Shown piece by piece: positions 45,488 through 55,462 of a DNA stretch of 64,000 nucleotides. The notes under the pieces were generated by a model. That model ran no database searches. It was given only the letters and a program-made list of their open reading frames with translations, and was not told the origin of the DNA. The stretch is taken from assembly GCA_900537125.1 (NCBI GenBank), contig UNRJ01000003.1:62001-126000 (forward strand), read 5' to 3'. A program made the position numbers and the translations under genes. This DNA comes from Rhodobacteraceae bacterium Alg238-R152 (GTDB lineage: Bacteria; Pseudomonadota; Alphaproteobacteria; Rhodobacterales; Rhodobacteraceae). Numbering within the stretch: position 1 is the stretch's first letter; each line of letters starts with the position of its first letter.

Positions 45488-45526
45488 GATTCAAAAAAGA
45501 AATTGACGCCGAATCGTGTTTGACTC
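45488..45526 (+). promoter_or_regulatory. Cluster of three GANTC sites upstream of ccrM
   Basis: GATTC (45488-45492), GAATC (45511-45515) and GACTC (45522-45526) lie in 39 bases within the 100-base gap between rnhB and ccrM. GANTC is the site methylated by CcrM. A TTGACG hexamer at 45503-45508 could be a -35 element, with GAATC inside the promoter spacer. Methylation-dependent control of the gene is therefore likely. Confidence 0.65.
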
Positions 45527-45554
45527 AAACTTATCCACATAACGAGCGCACTAA

Positions 45555-46697
<1,143 letters not shown>

Positions 46698-46699
46698 GT

Positions 46700-46902
46700 C
46701 ACTTTGCGGTATCCCAAGACCCGGGTCGCTTGTCGCTATTGTCCAAAAGACAGAACCGCGCACAGGCGATCCGGACCAACCGCAAAGTGCCTAGGGGCAC
46801 GTCAACGACCATACCACAGATAACTATACCGCCGGATGCCTGTAGCCGAACTGACTACGCAGGTATCCAGACTTCCCCGCCGCAACCCGGCGGGGTTTTT
46901 TT
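46700..46902 (+). ncRNA. Candidate structured RNA: long hairpin, second hairpin and terminator
   Basis: Directly after the ccrM stop, 46700-46710 pairs perfectly with 46779-46789 (11 bp). Inside it, 46721-46733 pairs with 46762-46774 (13 bp, two G-U), then 46734-46736 with 46758-46760, and 46739-46743 with 46749-46753 around a CAAAA loop, about 32 pairs in 90 bases. A second hairpin pairs 46834-46842 with 46860-46868, and 46843-46845 with 46855-46857. The region ends in a terminator. It may be an independent small RNA, a structured 3' UTR or the leader of the cyclase gene. It lacks the GGAA loop of SRP RNA and is too short for 6S RNA. Confidence 0.55.
46875..46902 (+). terminator. Rho-independent terminator
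   Basis: CCCCGCCG and CGGCGGGG form an 8-bp stem around a 5-base loop followed by seven T. It ends the ccrM transcript or the candidate structured RNA. Confidence 0.92.
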
Positions 46903-46968
46903 GTCGCGGCAGGGGTGTAAGCTTGCGCACAACACCTATCTCATCCCGAGAGAACGGAGAGCCAGTTT

Positions 46969-48363
46969 ATGGTCGAGCAGACGCAAACCAAATCGACCGC
47001 CTATCTGGACCGGTTTGAAGAGGGCGAAGAGCGCAGCGACAGCTACACGGAAGCTGTGTTGGAGCGGCACAAGCGCGAAGGCTTGGATCTGGCTGTCAGG
47101 GCCCGCTGGGTCGCCATGTCAATCATCGGCGTGTTTCTTCTGTTCACCGTGCATTGGCCGGAAGTGTTCTATTATGAACTCATTCTGTTTTTACTCTGCG
47201 TCAATGGCTGGCTCATTCGCCGCGCGGGTCGCGTCGGTCGCTCCAAAATGGAGCTGTTTCTGATATTTGTGGATCTATTGTTGATGGTGGTCGGGATCAT
47301 TGGTCCCAACCCCATTGGCCTGGATGATTGGCCCCAAGCGATGCAATACCGCTTTGGCAATTTCCAGTATCTGTTCCTGATCCTCGCCATGGGTACTTTG
47401 GCCTACTCCTGGCGCACTGTGATCGCCATTGGAACCTGGACAGCCACGATGTGGATGGTTGCGCTGGGCCTGTCAATTTGGCTGACAGATCCCCTGCCTG
47501 ACATGAGTGAGGCGATCCGTGTGGCGCTGCCAGGATGGCCTGACCTCGCGTTTCTAATCGACCCAAACAGTTTCAACATCCGCCTGCGCATTCAGGAAGT
47601 TGTTGTCTTTCTTTTGGTGGCGATCACATTGGGTCTCTCGATGCGGCGGTTTAACGGCCTGTTGCGTTCTAACGCGGCCTTGGAGCGGGAACGGACAAAC
47701 CTGTCTCGGTATTTTTCGCCCAACGTCGTCGAAGAGCTGAGCCAGAACGATGAGCCACTCAAGCAAATTCGTTCTCACGATATTGCGGTTCTGTTTGTGG
47801 ATATCGTCGGTTTCACCGAGTTTGCCGCAGCCCGCAAACCGGAAGAGGTGATTGAGACTCTACGCGACTTCCACGGGCTCATGGAGCGGGCTGTGTTTGC
47901 CCACGAAGGCACGTTGGATAAATATCTGGGGGATGGCCTTATGGCGACGTTTGGCACGCCCAACCCGTCTGATCACGACGCGCAAAACGCGCTGCGCTGT
48001 GTGCGCCAGATGATGGCGGACGTCGACGTGTGGAACGATGCCCGCATCGCCAGCGGCCAGCCACCACTCCGCGTTGGCTTTGGTGCGCACTACGGCCCGG
48101 CTGTTTTGGCCGACATCGGGGCAAATCGCTTGGAATTTGCGGTTGTGGGCAACACCGTGAATGTTGCCTCACGTCTGGAAAGCATGACCCGCGGCTTAAA
48201 TGCGCGCTTGGTGATCAGCGATGGCATGCGGGCTGAGGTGCTCAAAGAAGGCGGCGATGCCTGTCTTGATGGGCTGCAAAAGTTCACCGATCAAGATATT
48301 CGCGGCGTGGCTGAGAAATTGACCGTTTGGGCATATGAGCGTCCCAAAGACCACAATGTTTAG
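46969..48363 (+). CDS. Membrane adenylate/guanylate cyclase (class III)
   Basis: 464 residues. The first 245 residues hold about five to six membrane helices (starting at ARWVAMSIIGVFLLFTVHW). A short helical linker (RSNAALERERTNLSRYFS) connects to a class III cyclase domain with LFVDIVGFTEFA, KYLGDGLMATFG and VVGNTVNVASRLE, carrying the metal-binding aspartates and the Asn/Arg pair. It probably makes cAMP from ATP. GGAG lies nine bases before the ATG. It converges on the alkB-type gene with three bases between the stops. Confidence 0.92.
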   Translation: MVEQTQTKSTAYLDRFEEGEERSDSYTEAVLERHKREGLDLAVRARWVAMSIIGVFLLFTVHWPEVFYYELILFLLCVNGWLIRRAGRVGRSKMELFLIFVDLLLMVVGIIGPNPIGLDDWPQAMQYRFGNFQYLFLILAMGTLAYSWRTVIAIGTWTATMWMVALGLSIWLTDPLPDMSEAIRVALPGWPDLAFLIDPNSFNIRLRIQEVVVFLLVAITLGLSMRRFNGLLRSNAALERERTNLSRYFSPNVVEELSQNDEPLKQIRSHDIAVLFVDIVGFTEFAAARKPEEVIETLRDFHGLMERAVFAHEGTLDKYLGDGLMATFGTPNPSDHDAQNALRCVRQMMADVDVWNDARIASGQPPLRVGFGAHYGPAVLADIGANRLEFAVVGNTVNVASRLESMTRGLNARLVISDGMRAEVLKEGGDACLDGLQKFTDQDIRGVAEKLTVWAYERPKDHNV

Positions 48364-48366
48364 GCG

Positions 48367-49500
48367 CTATTTGGGCTGCGGGTTCTTGGCTTTGTTGTAA
48401 GACTGCCAATTGGTGATCTCAGGATAATACATGTCCCGCCATTTTCGCACGCGCGGGTTCATCACCTGTTTCCAGACCGGCGGGATCATCGCGGCAATTG
48501 TCATGATAGGATAACCAAAGGGCAGTTGCGGCGCCTCTTCATCGGTGTAGTTCTGCAACAGAGGGAAGCGGCGATCCGGCTTGTAATGGTGGTCTGAGTG
48601 GCGCTGTAAGTTGATCAGCAGCCAGTTGGAGGCCTTATGGGCTGCGTTCCAGCTGTGATGTGGTTTCACATGTTCATATTTGCCTTTGCCCAAGTGTTTG
48701 CGCGTCAGCCCGTAGTGCTCGACGTAGTTCACCAGCTCCAGTTGCCAGATGGCGATCCAGGCCTGCCAGATGAACAGCGCAACACCCAGCCAACCGCCAA
48801 TGAGCAAAGCCAAAAGCAACATGCCGCCTTGCAGAGCCCAATAGCGGAAAAACGGGTTGGACAGGTCCGTCCACGGCAAGTCTTTGCGGGCCAGCATGTC
48901 TTTTTCGGCTTTGAAAGAAGACTTCAGCGAGCCGATCAGAACACGCGGGAAAAACCGATGGAAACCTTCGTTATACCGCGCCGTCACAGGGTCGCGTGGC
49001 GTGCCAACGTGGCGGTGATGCACCAAGAGGTGTTCGCTGCGGAAATGTGAATACAGAACCATCGACAGTAAAATATCCCCCAACCAGCGTTCTGCTTTGG
49101 GTTTCTGGTGCATCAGCTCATGGCTGTAGTTGATGCCAATGGTGCCGCTGATCACACCGACACCAAAGAACACGCCAATCAGGGCGCCGGTGCTCAGGTG
49201 ATCTGCCCGTGTGGCGAAGAAAATCAGCCCAAAGATGGTGACAAATTGCAGGGCTGGCCAGATGAGCGTGACCAGCCGGTACCATTTTAGTTGCTCATCC
49301 GTGGTGTCCAGATCAGCGTTCTCAAGGTTTAATCCAGTGACCGCGTCCAAAGCTGCAAACAGATACCACGTGGTGAACGGCACCAGCAGCACCCACCAGC
49401 TGCCCAACCCGGCGGTGATCCAGACCAATGGGATCAGAAGCAGGGAACACCAAAACGGCACCGCGTTGGCAAACTTGGCAACCTGAGAAGAGGCAATCAT
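48367..49500 (-). CDS. alkB: Alkane 1-monooxygenase (AlkB family)
   Basis: 377 residues from the ATG at 49500, with AAGGA about nine bases upstream. It has about six membrane helices and the diiron histidine boxes HELMH, HLLVHHRHVGT and LQRHSDHHYKPDRR. AlkB enzymes hydroxylate medium-chain alkanes at the terminal carbon using rubredoxin electrons; no rubredoxin gene is adjacent. Some family members act on other alkyl substrates, so the alkane substrate is inferred. Confidence 0.92.
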   Translation of the reverse strand: MIASSQVAKFANAVPFWCSLLLIPLVWITAGLGSWWVLLVPFTTWYLFAALDAVTGLNLENADLDTTDEQLKWYRLVTLIWPALQFVTIFGLIFFATRADHLSTGALIGVFFGVGVISGTIGINYSHELMHQKPKAERWLGDILLSMVLYSHFRSEHLLVHHRHVGTPRDPVTARYNEGFHRFFPRVLIGSLKSSFKAEKDMLARKDLPWTDLSNPFFRYWALQGGMLLLALLIGGWLGVALFIWQAWIAIWQLELVNYVEHYGLTRKHLGKGKYEHVKPHHSWNAAHKASNWLLINLQRHSDHHYKPDRRFPLLQNYTDEEAPQLPFGYPIMTIAAMIPPVWKQVMNPRVRKWRDMYYPEITNWQSYNKAKNPQPK

Positions 49501-49563
49501 AACCACAGTCCTTTGAACTTGTTGCGCAAACTATGCGGCGAACTGTGGATCAGTGCAATGAGA

Positions 49564-50616
49564 TCAAGTGCCGCGATATAAGTCGAACGCTTTGCGCATG
49601 GCAGTTGGGAGATTGCCCGACTCATAATCTTCATCAAGAACAAACGTGCCAACAGAGGGCTTGCGATCCATCGGCACCAATGCTGTTTTTACGGTAAGAC
49701 GCAGATGAAAATGCGTGAATGTATGTTTTGCTTCCGTATTCAGTGTTTTCCACTCGGCCTTGATCGGGGCATCATGTTTGGGTGCTTGCCCTTCTGCCCA
49801 ATCCGAACCGGGCCACCCTAACATGCCGCCCAGCAACCCGCTGTCTGGGCGGGTTTCCAGCAGATAGGCGCCATCCACACGTTTTGCGATGTACACCACG
49901 CCATGGCGGATGGGCTTGGGTTTCTTTGGGGTTTTCTTTGGCAGCTCGGCAGCTGTGCCCGCTGCCTGCGCCTTGCAGTCAGAGCGCCATGGGCACAGCC
50001 CACAGGCCGGATTTCGGGGCGTGCAAATGGTAGCGCCAAGATCCATCACGGCTTGCGCGTAATCCCCCGGACGCTCTTGCGGGGTCAGCGCCGCCGCTTT
50101 TTCCGTCAATTCCGGCTTGGCCGCAGGCAGAGGCTTATGAATGTCAAACACCCGCGCCATAACCCGCTCCACATTGCCGTCCACCACTGTTGCGGGCTGG
50201 TCAAACGCAATCGATGCAACCGCACCTGCGGTATATGGGCCGACCCCGGGCAACGTCAGAAGCATTTCAACCGTGTCAGGAAACATGCCATCATGCTCCG
50301 CAACCACATACCGCGCGCATTTCAGCAAGTTGCGGGCGCGGGCATAATACCCAAGCCCGGCCCACTCCGCCATAACATCCGCATCATCCGCTGCGGCTAG
50401 GTCGCCTACAGTTGGCCAACGGGCTGTGAACCGCTCAAAGTAGTCTTTGACAGCGGCCACTGTGGTCTGTTGCAGCATGATCTCTGACATCCACACCCGA
50501 TACGGGTCTGGTCGCACGCCTTGCGCACGCTCCTTTGGCCCCACACGCCACGGCATTTTGCGGGCATTGTGATCATAGAAGGTCAGCAGGTCGGCACTGT
50601 CTGGCCTATCACGCAA
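49564..50616 (-). CDS. mutY: A/G-specific adenine glycosylase MutY
   Basis: 350 residues from a TTG with GAGGA six bases upstream. The helix-hairpin-helix motif is LPGVGPYTAGAVASIAF, with the catalytic Asp in VVDGNVERV. The [4Fe-4S] ligands are the four cysteines in CTPRNPACGLCPWRSDC. A C-terminal NUDIX-like domain recognises 8-oxoG. It removes adenine mispaired with 8-oxoguanine. Confidence 0.95.
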   Translation of the reverse strand: MRDRPDSADLLTFYDHNARKMPWRVGPKERAQGVRPDPYRVWMSEIMLQQTTVAAVKDYFERFTARWPTVGDLAAADDADVMAEWAGLGYYARARNLLKCARYVVAEHDGMFPDTVEMLLTLPGVGPYTAGAVASIAFDQPATVVDGNVERVMARVFDIHKPLPAAKPELTEKAAALTPQERPGDYAQAVMDLGATICTPRNPACGLCPWRSDCKAQAAGTAAELPKKTPKKPKPIRHGVVYIAKRVDGAYLLETRPDSGLLGGMLGWPGSDWAEGQAPKHDAPIKAEWKTLNTEAKHTFTHFHLRLTVKTALVPMDRKPSVGTFVLDEDYESGNLPTAMRKAFDLYRGT

Positions 50617-50701
50617 GTTTTATCCTCACTGGGTTGGGTTTCGCTGGCGCCCTCGCGCCGAGCCACTAAAATAGCGCCGGACCAAAGGATGCAAGACCAA
50701 C

Positions 50702-51217
50702 ATGCGCCGCGCGACCACCAAAGGGTTCTCCCGCACCGCCTCGCTCCTGCGAGAGCGCATACGCAAAGCCAGCGAAAGCCGGGGTTTTGCGGAGACACGC
50801 GTGTTGACTCATTGGGCCGAGATTGTGGGGGCTGACATGGCGGCGATCTGCCAGCCGGTGGATGTGAAATACAGTCGGCAAGGATTTGGCGCCACACTGA
50901 CGGTTTTGACCACCGGCGCACAGGCCCCAATGCTAGAGATGCAGAAAGAAACGTTGCGCACCCGCATCAATGCAGCCTACGGCTACAACGCCATCACCCA
51001 CTTACGCCTCACGCAAACCGCGCCTACTGGCTTTGCTGAAGGCCAAGCGCTGTTTGGTCAGGCGCCCAAGGCGTCCAAACCCAAACCCGATGCTGCCACT
51101 TGTGAAGAGGCGGCTCAGGTTGCCGCACCTGTGGCTGACAGTGATTTGCGGCAAGCTCTTGAACAGCTTGCGCAAAATGTGATCTCAAAGAACAAAAATG
51201 CCAAGAAAGGTGTCTGA
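50702..51217 (+). CDS. DUF721 (DciA-like) family protein
   Basis: 171 residues. The N-terminal 110 residues match the DUF721 pattern, with VLTHWAEIVGADMAAICQPV and a later NAAYGYNAI. The C-terminus is low complexity. Some DUF721 proteins (DciA) load the replicative helicase, but that role is not proven for this branch. It is divergent from mutY and ends directly at the start of the DsbA-like gene. Confidence 0.85.
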   Translation: MRRATTKGFSRTASLLRERIRKASESRGFAETRVLTHWAEIVGADMAAICQPVDVKYSRQGFGATLTVLTTGAQAPMLEMQKETLRTRINAAYGYNAITHLRLTQTAPTGFAEGQALFGQAPKASKPKPDAATCEEAAQVAAPVADSDLRQALEQLAQNVISKNKNAKKGV

Positions 51218-51901
51218 ATGAACCGTTTTATCCCTGCGATTGCCGCTGTGGCCGTTGCCGCTGCGGGTGGTGCGTATTGGCTGTCCAACGCACAGTCCAC
51301 CACAACCACGGCCTTTGACCTGCCGGAAGTCAGCAACATTCAGACGGTGTCGTCTGAAGGCGCGGCAAACGAGCATGGCATCGTGGAGATGGTCATGGGC
51401 GCCGAAGATGCCCCAATCACCATTGTGGAGTACGCGTCTTTCACCTGCCCACACTGTGCCAGTTTTCATGTCAACGTGCTGGAGCCACTGAAGGCGGACT
51501 ATGTCGACACCGGCAAAGTGAAATTTGTCTTCCGTGACGTGTATTTTGACCGCTACGGCCTTTGGGCGTCTATGGTGGCGCGTTGTGGCGGTCAGGAAAA
51601 ATTCTTCGGCATGACCGACATTCTGATGAAGACTCAGAAAGACTGGACCCGCGCTGGTGATCCCGTGGCAATTTCCGACAGCCTGCGCAAAACCGGCCGT
51701 CTCGCAGGTCTGGAAGATGACCAGTTGCAAGCCTGTCTGCAGGACGAAGACAAAGCCAAAGCGCTGGTGGCCTGGTTCCAAGAAAACGCCGCAGCAGACG
51801 ACGTGAACTCTACACCAACGTTGCTCATTGACGGTGAGAAGCACTCCAACATGAGCTACAATGATCTGAAAGAGATCCTCGACGGTAAGCTCGGCGGTTA
51901 A
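51218..51901 (+). CDS. DsbA family thioredoxin-fold protein
   Basis: 227 residues. A signal or anchor segment (FIPAIAAVAVAAAGGAYWL) is followed by a thioredoxin fold with the redox motif CPHC in YASFTCPHCASFH and the cis-Pro region NSTPTLLIDG. It probably forms or isomerises disulfides in periplasmic proteins. The start follows the DUF721 stop directly with AAGG seven bases upstream, so the two are co-transcribed. Confidence 0.92.
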   Translation: MNRFIPAIAAVAVAAAGGAYWLSNAQSTTTTAFDLPEVSNIQTVSSEGAANEHGIVEMVMGAEDAPITIVEYASFTCPHCASFHVNVLEPLKADYVDTGKVKFVFRDVYFDRYGLWASMVARCGGQEKFFGMTDILMKTQKDWTRAGDPVAISDSLRKTGRLAGLEDDQLQACLQDEDKAKALVAWFQENAAADDVNSTPTLLIDGEKHSNMSYNDLKEILDGKLGG

Positions 51902-51913
51902 GCCAAACAATTT

Positions 51914-51940
51914 GACCGGGCGGCTTAGTCCTGCCCGGTC
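51914..51940. terminator. Hairpin between convergent genes
   Basis: GACCGGGC and GCCCGGTC form an 8-bp stem around an 11-base loop that contains the TAA stop of lpxK. The U-run is weak on both strands. It likely acts as a bidirectional terminator. Confidence 0.5.
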
Positions 51941-52929
51941 ACCTCGATGCGCGCCAGGAGCGCATCAAATGGTCCCCAATCCTGCAATTCCAAACGCACC
52001 GGTAGGGTCAGCACCTGCGGGCGCGCTTCCAGTGGCAGGCGCACAGCGTCTTTCTCGGTAGTGACCAACTGCGCGCCCATTTTTTGCGATTCAGCATAGA
52101 GGCGTGCCAACATGGCTGGCGGCAAGGCTTGATGATCCGCTAGGGCTTCGGTGTGTACCAAGGTGGCGCCGAGGTTGCGCAGGGTATCAAAAAATTTTTC
52201 AGGATGCCCAATGCCGGCAAAGGCAAAAAACGGCGTTTCCGTCCAATCCATGCCGGTTGGAAGGGGAGCCAACATGCCTTTGGCATGTGGCAGAGAAACG
52301 TGGTCACCCCAAATACCATCAAAGCGTGCCTGGGCGTTGTCATCGCCAATTGACAGCACCACATCACCCCGTGCCATGCCCGCGCTCACCGGTTCCCGCA
52401 AAGGCCCTGCTGGAATACAGCGCCCATTGCCAAAGCCGCGATGCGCGTCCACTACAATCACGCTTGCGTCTTTGTGCACAGATGGGTTTTGGAACCCGTC
52501 ATCCAGCAAGATCACGTCAGCGCCGGCAGTTTCGGCGGATCGCACACCTTCGGCACGATTTTTGGCCACCCAGGTGGGGGCAAACGCCGCAAGCAGCAGC
52601 GGCTCATCCCCGGTTTCCTCCGCCTTATGGGTGCGTTCATTGACCTGCACCGGCCCATCCAAACTGCCGCCATAGCCACGTGAGACCACATGTGGGGTTC
52701 TACCCATGCCAATCAACCGTTGAGCCAGCGCAATGGTGGTCGGGGTTTTGCCTGTGCCACCGGCGTTAATGTTACCGATACAAATCACCGGCACAGAGGC
52801 TTTGTAGCCGTCGTCCTTGCTAAGACGAGACTTTGTCGCTCGCGCATAAATGGCCCCCAAAGGGGCCAGCAGCCGTGCTTGCCAACTGGGCTGTAGGGGC
52901 GACTTTGACCAGAACAGAGGTTCCTTCAT
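51925..52929 (-). CDS. lpxK: Tetraacyldisaccharide 4'-kinase LpxK
   Basis: 334 residues. The Walker A motif is [12 protein letters not shown] near residue 55, and VSRGYGG and LLDDGFQN fit the kinase family. It phosphorylates the lipid A disaccharide at position 4'. The ATG overlaps the stop of waaA by four bases, so lipid A phosphorylation and Kdo transfer are co-expressed. Confidence 0.95.
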   Translation of the reverse strand: MKEPLFWSKSPLQPSWQARLLAPLGAIYARATKSRLSKDDGYKASVPVICIGNINAGGTGKTPTTIALAQRLIGMGRTPHVVSRGYGGSLDGPVQVNERTHKAEETGDEPLLLAAFAPTWVAKNRAEGVRSAETAGADVILLDDGFQNPSVHKDASVIVVDAHRGFGNGRCIPAGPLREPVSAGMARGDVVLSIGDDNAQARFDGIWGDHVSLPHAKGMLAPLPTGMDWTETPFFAFAGIGHPEKFFDTLRNLGATLVHTEALADHQALPPAMLARLYAESQKMGAQLVTTEKDAVRLPLEARPQVLTLPVRLELQDWGPFDALLARIEVTGQD

Positions 52930-54146
52930 ATCAGTTCTTCCTGCGCATCCATCAGCATCTGGGCGTGCTCAATCACCATGTCCGATACAGCGGCGCTGTC
53001 TGACACAACCTGCCAGCCCGCATGCGCCATCGCCGCGACCTGATCTGGCGCAGCCAAGAACATCAGCGCGGCGGTCAAGCTGTCGGCGTCTTTCACAATC
53101 CGTGCCGCGCCCACATTGGCCAGACGTGTATAACTCCCCAGGTAACGACGCACCGAAGGGCCATAGAGAATCGCACTGCCCAAGGCAGCTGGTTCCAGTG
53201 GGTCACGGCCACCTGCGCCGGAAATCAACGAACTTCCGACAAAGCTAATCGGCGCAATGCGGTACCACAAACCCAGTTCTTCGGGCGTTTCGGAAAACAA
53301 CACTTGTGTGTTCTCTTGCGGGAAGTCGCCGTTGTCCCAATCCGCAACCCGCCATCCATCTTCGTTGATGGCTTTCCGCATGGCCTGCGCATCCGAAGCG
53401 TTATCCGGCACCACCACCAACAGCATCCGAAACGATAGGCGCAAAACTGCGCGATAGGCGCTGAGCACCGTGTCCAGTTCTTTGGGTTGCAATCGGGCCG
53501 CCAGCCACACCGGCCGTCCTGCGAGGCACCGACGTAGCTCATCAAGGTCACTTTCAATCACCGGTAGGGCTGGGGCTTCTTCCATCAAAGTGCCGCTGAC
53601 TTTGACATCTGCGCGGTCCCCCAATATCTTGCGCAGCCGCACCGCCGTTGCCTTGTCCTGGGCAAAGATTGTGTTGAACCGTGAAAGCGTCCCGCGAATG
53701 GGTTCAGGCCCCCAGCGGCGGCGCTTCTGGTCCAGCTTGGGGCGATGCACTTCCAGCATTATTGATGGAACGCCGCGTGTGCGCACGGCATCAATCAGGC
53801 CAGGACGAATGGTGGAGCCAAGCCAGATCATGATTTCCGGCCGCCAATGCGCCAGAAACACGGCAATGTCTGCGGGACTCTCTGAGGGGCAAGGCTGCCA
53901 AATCACGCCCGTGGGCACGGTTTGCGTAAATGGCACATCGTTGGGTGTGGTCAACAGCACATGGGCGTTTCCACGCAGGCCGGCCAGTCGCGAACCCAAT
54001 TTGGCCAAGGTTCGTGCGCGCGTTGGGTCGGTGCTGTGTACCCAAATCACCACGCCTTTGGGGCGCGGGCAGTCAATTTCGGTCAGCCGTGGAGGCTGGC
54101 GGCGCGCAACCGCAAGATATGCCGCAAGGCCAAGCGAGCGCGCCAT
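52926..54146 (-). CDS. waaA: Kdo transferase WaaA (KdtA) family protein
   Basis: 406 residues, with AAGG eight bases before the ATG. The C-terminal half has the GT-B pattern of the family ([20 protein letters not shown], then [18 protein letters not shown]). The N-terminal region reads [14 protein letters not shown] where the usual family sequence has a VGE segment carrying the catalytic glutamate; here no glutamate is at that place. It would add Kdo to lipid A precursor, directly upstream of lpxK. The family call is firm, catalysis less so. Confidence 0.85.
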   Translation of the reverse strand: MARSLGLAAYLAVARRQPPRLTEIDCPRPKGVVIWVHSTDPTRARTLAKLGSRLAGLRGNAHVLLTTPNDVPFTQTVPTGVIWQPCPSESPADIAVFLAHWRPEIMIWLGSTIRPGLIDAVRTRGVPSIMLEVHRPKLDQKRRRWGPEPIRGTLSRFNTIFAQDKATAVRLRKILGDRADVKVSGTLMEEAPALPVIESDLDELRRCLAGRPVWLAARLQPKELDTVLSAYRAVLRLSFRMLLVVVPDNASDAQAMRKAINEDGWRVADWDNGDFPQENTQVLFSETPEELGLWYRIAPISFVGSSLISGAGGRDPLEPAALGSAILYGPSVRRYLGSYTRLANVGAARIVKDADSLTAALMFLAAPDQVAAMAHAGWQVVSDSAAVSDMVIEHAQMLMDAQEELI

Positions 54147-54155
54147 CCGAATGCC

Positions 54156-54398
54156 TTATCCGAGTTCTTCAGTAGACGAGGCAGCCGCCTGCTCGTCGCG
54201 CAGACGGTGCAGGTGCGCGATGAAGTAGCGCATGTGGGCGTTGTCCACGGTTTTCTGCGCTTCGGCTTTCCATGCGTTATAAGCGCTGTCGTAATCCGGG
54301 AAGATACCAACAACATGGATGTCGTCCACGTCTTTGAAAGCTGTTTTGGTTGGATCGATCAGTTCGCCACCAAAGACGAGGTGCAGTCGTTGTGCCAT
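54156..54398 (-). CDS. DUF4170 family protein
   Basis: 80 residues from the ATG at 54398, with AGGAG eight bases upstream. The sequence (QRLHLVFGGELIDP, FPDYDSAYNAWKAEAQKTVDNA, YFIAHLHRL) fits DUF4170, a short family found next to the Kdo transferase gene in alphaproteobacteria. No enzymatic role is known. Nine bases separate it from waaA. Confidence 0.85.
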   Translation of the reverse strand: MAQRLHLVFGGELIDPTKTAFKDVDDIHVVGIFPDYDSAYNAWKAEAQKTVDNAHMRYFIAHLHRLRDEQAAASSTEELG

Positions 54399-54670
54399 TT
54401 GGGCCACTCCTGTGAGGTGCTGAGTTGGCCGCAACCTACGGCGCTTGGGCGCGAGCCTCAAGGGGAGGATCACGCCCCACGACGCAAGTTTGACCGGATT
54501 TGCGTCAACTTCGGTGTGTCACATGGCCATGTAGGGCAGTTTTTGCTGAAGCGCATTGTATGTGTTGGCAATAGCCCAACGAAAAAGTCCGCTAGAGGTC
54601 GGGATAGAGGCTCAGGTAAAGTTGCTGACGTCTCTGCGCCACCTGAGATTGTTGCCAATTTTGTGGCCCG
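54399..54670. promoter_or_regulatory. Intergenic region before DUF4170-waaA-lpxK
   Basis: 272 bases without a gene. CTCAGGT at 54611-54617 and ACCTGAG at 54641-54647 are an exact 7-base inverted repeat with a 23-base loop; otherwise nothing clear is seen. A promoter for the leftward lipid A operon is expected here. Confidence 0.35.
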
Positions 54671-55462
54671 TTATCGCGCCGCGTGAACTGGTGCCAGGGC
54701 GGCACAAATCTGATCTTTGAGCGCCTTTGGCGCCGCAATCACTCCGGCCAGACGAGGGTCAGGGTTGTTGAACCGCAGCGGCGCGCCATGGCGGTCTGCC
54801 GTTGCGGCCCCTGCTTCGCGAATGATCAGATCGCCAGCCGCCACATCCCATTCCCATGTCGGGTGCAATGTGACCATGGCGTCAAACCGCCCTTCGGCCA
54901 CCAGCGCCGTGCGATAGGCCAGAGAGGGGCGATAACCACGCTCAAACTCTGGCGGTGCACCTTGCCAGTGGGAGGCGTCCATCACTGGACGTGCCACGAG
55001 CACCTTGGCCCCGGCCATGTCCGCACGGACGCCAGACGCGATTGACGCGCCATTCAAAAACGCGCCCTGTCCCTGTGCCGCACTATACAGCTTGTCCCGC
55101 CGTGGCAGGAACACCACGGCTGCCGTGACCACGCCGCGCTCGGCAATGGCCAGCGCATGCGCCCAGGTGTCGGAGCCTTCGATAAAACTGCGGGTGCCAT
55201 CGATCGGGTCAATGATGAAGGTTTTTTCCGCATGGATTCGGTCGCCCTCGTCGAGCGACTCCTCACTGAGCCAGCCATAATCCGGCCGCGCCATGCGCAG
55301 CGTATCCTCAAGCATCTCGTTGACCGCAATATCTGCCTCTGTGACCGGGCCCGCCCCTTCCGGCTTGTGCCAAGCTTTGGCGTCCGGCCCATTGTAACGG
55401 GTGGCAATGTCTCCGGCTCGGCGCGCCGCTGCTATCAGCAGCTCAAGATCAGTTTCCGGCAA
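54671..55462 (-). CDS. Inositol monophosphatase / CysQ-type phosphatase
   Basis: 263 residues. The metal-binding motifs of the lithium-sensitive phosphatase family are present: GPVTEADIAVNEML, LSEESLDEGD, IDPIDGTRSFIEG and WEWDVAAGDLIIREAG. It removes a phosphate from inositol phosphate, 3'-phosphoadenosine 5'-phosphate or a similar substrate; sequence does not settle which. Its start overlaps the pmbA end by 14 bases. Confidence 0.92.
   Translation of the reverse strand: MPETDLELLIAAARRAGDIATRYNGPDAKAWHKPEGAGPVTEADIAVNEMLEDTLRMARPDYGWLSEESLDEGDRIHAEKTFIIDPIDGTRSFIEGSDTWAHALAIAERGVVTAAVVFLPRRDKLYSAAQGQGAFLNGASIASGVRADMAGAKVLVARPVMDASHWQGAPPEFERGYRPSLAYRTALVAEGRFDAMVTLHPTWEWDVAAGDLIIREAGAATADRHGAPLRFNNPDPRLAGVIAAPKALKDQICAALAPVHAAR

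Noticed and set aside
46700-46789. Long hairpin read as SRP 4.5S RNA or 6S RNA
   Set aside because: The apical loop is CAAAA, without the conserved GGAA loop and internal-loop bases of SRP RNA, and 90 bases is too short for 6S RNA with its central bubble.
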